Assembly (NCBI RefSeq): GCF_036373705.1
Contig: NC_089869.1
Span: forward strand, 15,277,550-15,341,549
Direction: 5' to 3'
From: Amia ocellicauda
Taxonomy: Eukaryota > Chordata > Actinopteri > Amiiformes > Amiidae
Length of the DNA stretch: 64,000 bases
Positions 59,741-64,000 of this stretch are shown in pieces (the stretch's first letter is position 1; the number at the start of each line of letters is the position of its first letter). The notes below the pieces were generated by a model that did no database searches, was not told the origin of the DNA, and saw only the letters and a program-made list of their open reading frames with translations. Position numbers and translations under genes: made by a program.

Positions 59741-60187
59741 TGTAAAACCATACTACTAAAGTAAAAACTATTTAAATAAACTAGTTAAATAAGAGGCAAG
59801 CTTTATGGAAACCACCCTTTTACCACCCTGCTGTTTCTATACAATAACTAGGACTGAGTGAAGTACGTCATTTGTGAAGTCCCTGGAAGGAGCAGACACT
59901 GGCTTGCAGTCCACAAAATGTGGGATCAGGAACAAAAGGTAATTATAATAATAATAAAATGCTATATATAATACATAATAATATACATAAATTAATATTA
60001 TATAATGAGCTGAGAGGATGCTGGAAAATAATCTGTCACAAACAGATACTGCTTTTTATACTGCGAAAAATCAGAGAGACAGTTTCGCCTGCACATAGTG
60101 TACTCGGGCTGTAAGGGGGGCAGGCCAAATGGGTCACTACACACAGGGGCCTATCGTCAACTTTGTTATAAGGCTTTTCGTGCATTT

Positions 60188-60530
60188 CCTTGTCAAAGGT
60201 GATGACCCATTGAATTGAAAGATAACCAGAAGAACTGTAGCTACTCAAAAACATGAATGTCTTCAATTACTTTTTACTCTACCGTCTCTCATATCCACTG
60301 AACACAAGGAAGTGTTTGGTGCTGTACTTCCTATTTTCGTCTGTATTACTACATTAATAGCATTTCCTTTATGCACTAATGCAGGGGATATGATTCATAG
60401 GCTTTTGTGTTGTCCATGTTTCCCTCTCCCCCTCAGTTATTTTGTTCTGTTTTCAGCAACAGATTAAATGTTCCATGTAAACCAAGGCCTTAGGACACCC
60501 ACAGCATACAATGTGACTGGTACTTCAGTA
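60188..60530. repeat. Direct repeat, copy A
   Basis: Shares tcaaaggtgatgacccat, aagtgtttggtgct, tagcatttcctttatgcact, gggatatgattca and ggacacccaca in the same order and direction as copy B at 61,460-61,862, with about 75% similarity by eye in the better part. It flanks the gag-like remnant on the left. Confidence 0.75.
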
Positions 60531-60543
60531 GAAAGGGAGTCAC

Positions 60544-61173
60544 TCAGGACATGGAATTAGGGTGCCACTCTGCATGTTCAGCACGTAACACCACCAGGGC
60601 AGCTGGCGGCTGCATGGCGGAGAGTGCCATAGGGGTGTGAGCATCAACATCAGCAGAGAGGGCTGGTACAGCAATCTTCCGGTCCATCACAAAGGGCAGG
60701 ATAAATGAAGCCAACATGTTGTGTTGCATTTTCATAAAATCTAGTAACTCCAACATCTGGCCAGAATGCCAGAGTCTTCCCCACAAGCGCGAAGACATAG
60801 TGGAAACCGTGAACAATTTTGAAAACTGAGTCCAGGTTGCACAAAGCCTCTTCTGCATAAGCTGGCCCCAAGCATCCCATGCAGAACTGAGGGTCCCACG
60901 TCGGTAGCTTGGCAGGGTAACTCCCACAGCGGTGGAATCCCCACATCTTAGAAGACGCACAGAAACGGCAAGGGAATTCGACATCGACAGCCTCTGTAGC
61001 CCAAGTGCCACAAACAGCTCCATTGTCGATGGAGCACCCGGCTTGTTTGTCGACAAAAAGAGAAAACAACAAGAATCACTGAAGTTTATAGAGACATTTT
61101 TTTTAAAACTTGATCTCTCAACATCCCCCTGATTGGAGAAACATGGAGACTCGAGATCCCTTTGAGTTCTCAA
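60544..61173 (-). pseudogene. Decayed retroelement gag-like ORF
   Basis: On the minus strand two overlapping frames stay open (60544-61173 and 60650-61072), as expected after frameshifts in one older gene. The 140-codon frame holds a Cys-rich stretch (PCRFC, then LPTWDPQFCMGCLGPAYAEEAL) resembling the C-x2-CLG-x2-HA-x2-AL pattern found in ORF1/gag-like proteins of fish DIRS/gypsy-type retroelements, with His replaced by Tyr. No reverse transcriptase, integrase or recombinase is seen. GC-rich leader-like sequence precedes it (61,174-61,440). Assignment to DIRS is tentative; a chance GC-rich open frame is the alternative. Confidence 0.4.
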
Positions 61174-61459
61174 GGTCTAGATGTAAAAAAAAATTACTAA
61201 AAGGAGTGTATACGACACGGCGCTCTGAAGAGATGTGGGGTCGAACAGGCCCCAGATAAGTGCTCTTACAAAATTTCTCAAGCAGCAACTATACCACGGG
61301 AGTAGAGCGTAAGCCGGACCAGGCACCAGTGAAGTCAGGGTAACCGTGTAGCTATACACACGCAGACGTGGAGACCTGAAGAGAGACGGGCAGAATGCTG
61401 AAGGTGAAGTGAAAATCGAGGCCAGCGCCTAGGCATACAATTGTGCACTTTGCATTTGT

Positions 61460-61862
61460 TTTCATATCAAAGGTGATGACCCATACATTTTTACATTTTC
61501 TCACACATATATAATGTAGGATCTCTGCAAATTACTAAGATAACTCTTGTAGATATACAAAAATAAATTAACTACAGTAACCATTTCAAGTAGTTTCATA
61601 TATGACTGAGCAAAAATAAGTGTTTGGTGCTATACTTCCTGTTTTCTTATGGTTTTACTAAGTAAAAACATATGCATAGCATTTCCTTTATGCACTACAT
61701 TCATTATTTATACACAAATGGGATATGATTCACACTCTTTCATGTTGCTCATCTCCCCCCCTCCCCCTCAGTTATATATTTTTCAAATGTTTTTACCCAC
61801 AAATTAAACATTTAATTTAAAGACCTCAAGGACACCCACACCATATAATGTGACTTGTAATT
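61460..61862. repeat. Direct repeat, copy B
   Basis: Partner of copy A (60,188-60,530). Slightly longer through AT-rich insertions. Together with A it brackets about 0.93 kb that includes the gag-like remnant, as degenerate long terminal or split direct repeats would. Confidence 0.75.
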
Positions 61863-62353
61863 TCAGGTCTTTCTAACAAATCTAAACACCTAGTCCCTCA
61901 CAGCCAATCAATACAATTTTTAAAAGTCATTTAGTAAATGCATTCATCCAAGGCAACCTAATGCTGTAATGCTCTTTTTCTTTTTTAAGTATGGTACTCT
62001 TCATTGCCTTATCTATGTCTCTGGCAATGGGCCATATAATGTCAATTTAATCTGCCAGAGTTTTTAGTTTGTTTGAACACTTCACATGATACGAACATGA
62101 AGATTGTCAGTTCACTCAGAAGGGTGTACCGCTACGAACCTGTTCTCTGAGCAATTCAGTTGATTGAATCATCTCATATCTAACCCCATTAGGCTTCGAT
62201 GTGCCTCACTGCTGAATTTCATGACGGTGATGATGGTGATGATGATCTACGTGACAGTCAAATCATGATGGAATGGAATCTTGAATGATATAACACATTT
62301 TTGGATAGACCAATGTCTCAGATGTTCACGAGGATGATCATCCCATAGAAAAT

Positions 62354-62747
62354 CTGTTGGAAGGAGCTGAAGGTTCGAGTTGCCAAACGTCAGCCTCGAA
62401 ACCTTAATGACTTGGAGAGGATCTGCAAAGAGGAGTGGGACAAAATCCCTCCTGAGATGTGTGCAAACCTGGTGGCCAACTGCAAGAAACGTCTGACCTC
62501 TGTGATTGCCAATGAGGGTTTTGCCACCAAGTACTAAGTCGAAGGGGTCAAATACTTATTTCCCTCATTAACATGCAAATCAATTGATAACTTTTTGAAA
62601 TGCATTTTTCTGGATTTTTGTTGTTGTTATTCTGTCTCTCACTGTTAAAATACACCTACCATTAAAATTATAGACTGATCATTTCTTTGTCAGTGGGTAA
62701 ACGTACAAAATCAGCAGGGGATCAAATACTTTTTTCCCTCACTGTAC
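62354..62747 (+). mobile_element. Tc1 transposon 3'-end remnant
   Basis: C-terminal end of a Tc1 transposase in sense: [43 protein letters not shown], ending FATKY and a TAA at 62535-62537. The 3' non-coding part follows (AAATACTTATTTCCCTCA), finishing with a Tc1-type end (ggggatcaaatacttttttc) at about 62,718-62,747. The 5' two-thirds of the element are missing. Confidence 0.85.
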
Positions 62748-62817
62748 AATATAGACAAATACTGTATTTATTATATTATAATATATTATACTTTGTGTAT
62801 AATTGACTATATATATA

Positions 62818-63707
62818 CACAGATCAGCCATAACTTTATGACCACCTGCCTAATATTGTGTAGGTCCCCCTTTTGCCACCAAAACAGCCCTGACCCGACA
62901 AGGAATGGACTCCACTAGGTGTGCTGTGGTATCTGGCACCAAGACGTTAGCAGCAGTTCCTTTAAGTCCTGTAAGTTGCGAGGTGGGGCCTCCATGGATC
63001 GGACTTTGTTTGTCCAGCACATCCCACAGATGCTCGATTGGATTGAGATCTGGGGAATTTGGAGGCCAAATCAACACCTTGAACTCGTGATTCATCAGAC
63101 CAGGCCACCTTCCTCCATTGCTCCGTGGTCCAGTTCTGATGCTCACGTGCCCATTGTAGGCGCTTTCGGCAGTGGACAGGGGTCAGCATGGGCACCCTGA
63201 CTGGTCTGCGGCTACGCAGCCCCATACGCAACAAACTGCGATGCACTGTGTGTTCTGACACCTTTCTATCAGAACCAGCATTAACTTTTTCAGCAATTTG
63301 AGCTACAGTAGCTCATCTGTTGGATCGGACCACACGGGCCAGCCTTCGCTCCCCACGTGCATCAATGAGCCTTGGCCGCCCATGACCCTGTCACCGGTTC
63401 ACCGCTTTTCCTTCCTTGGACAACTTTTGATAGGTACTGACTACTGCAGACCAGGAACACCCCACAAGAGCTGCAGTTTTGGAGATGCTCTGACCCAGTC
63501 GTCTAGCCATCACAATTTGGCCCTTGTCAAAATCACTCAGATCCTTACACTTGCCCATTTTTCCTGTTCTAACACATCAACTTTGAGGACAAAATGTTCA
63601 CTTGCTGCCTAATATATCCCACCCACTGACAGGTGCCATGATAACGAGATTATCAGTGTTATTCACTTCACCTGTCAGTGGTCATAATGTTATGGCTGAT
63701 CGGTGTG
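62818..63707 (-). mobile_element. Internally deleted Tc1/mariner-type element
   Basis: 890 bp with TA on both sides and imperfect inverted ends sharing GATCAGCCATAAC and TTATGACCAC. On the minus strand the transposase starts with [10 protein letters not shown] near 63,559, has HTH sequence with stop codons, reaches the first catalytic motif AWSDESR, and then jumps to EFKVLIWPP/SPDLNPIEHLW, ending KGGPTQY at about 62,850. The deletion removes the part with the second Asp; the frame is broken there. Not autonomous. Confidence 0.88.
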
Positions 63708-64000
63708 TATAGCCTATGAAAATTATGGGAATTTCTGAGAATTATCATTATTAGAACAAATCATAACAATAATATTGATAACACCATGAATTATATTATT
63801 AGCATGATTATTATTTAACTATCTTCTTCTTCATGGCTGCGTGACTGAAAGCTCTCTGCATCCTAACCACTACTACACATTGCTGCCCATTATACAAACT
63901 GTTAATGACAAAACATGTGATTTGCATTTACTTTGTAAAGTTATTTTTAATTTATCATGGTAATTAAAAACCATTATACATGAAATGGAAAGTTTTTTTT
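63708..64000. other. AT-rich window end
   Basis: No gene or repeat family recognised. The window ends in a poly-T run. Confidence 0.5.

Overview
The window looks like a stretch of a ray-finned fish chromosome. The genes have many short exons with GT-AG introns of about 80-3200 bp, all four encode vertebrate-type proteins, and the repeats (Tc1/mariner relatives, CR1- and RTE-type LINEs, V-SINE-like tails, long CT/TA microsatellites) are typical of fish. The species cannot be named from the sequence. All exon models below are my own splice-phase reconstructions. Each joins in frame with GT-AG borders, except one GC-AG intron.

Layout. (1) 1-11,515, plus strand: an ADAM8-like membrane metalloprotease-disintegrin. 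Only its 5' end is missing; 23 coding exons are visible. A truncated LINE sits directly against one of its splice donors. (2) about 11,980-19,726, plus strand: a complete SPEF1/CLAMP-family calponin-homology gene (7 exons, 237 codons). It has an X-box-like site upstream, a GC-AG intron holding an intact Tc1/mariner-type element (D-D-36-E spacing), and RTE LINE debris just after the stop codon. (3) about 20.4-34.3 kb: a gene desert with a 1.2-kb hAT-like element, a 19-bp minisatellite, a long (CT)n(TA)n tract and a G-rich strand. (4) 34,800-43.1 kb, minus strand: ERLIN1-like SPFH/prohibitin-domain gene (11 coding exons, 350 codons, non-coding 5' exon). (5) 45,900-about 57 kb, minus strand: CHUK (IKK-alpha; 21 coding exons, 760 codons), with an unusual C-terminal NEMO-binding motif. 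(6) 57.2-64 kb: no host gene. It holds nested inverted-repeat elements, a decayed retroelement gag-like ORF between direct repeats, and two Tc1-like remnants.

ERLIN1 and CHUK lie tail-to-head on the same strand, as I recall for the human 10q24 region. ADAM8 is also on human chromosome 10 but far away. ERLIN1 acts in ER-associated degradation, CHUK in NF-kappa-B signalling, ADAM8 in ectodomain shedding on leukocytes and SPEF1 on ciliary microtubules, so this is a neighbourhood and not a functional operon. I found no new multi-gene system. The most unusual items are the LINE at the ADAM8 splice donor, the intact D-D-36-E transposon, the altered NEMO-binding tail of CHUK, the modular in-frame ADAM8 tail exons and the nested palindromic elements near 59 kb.
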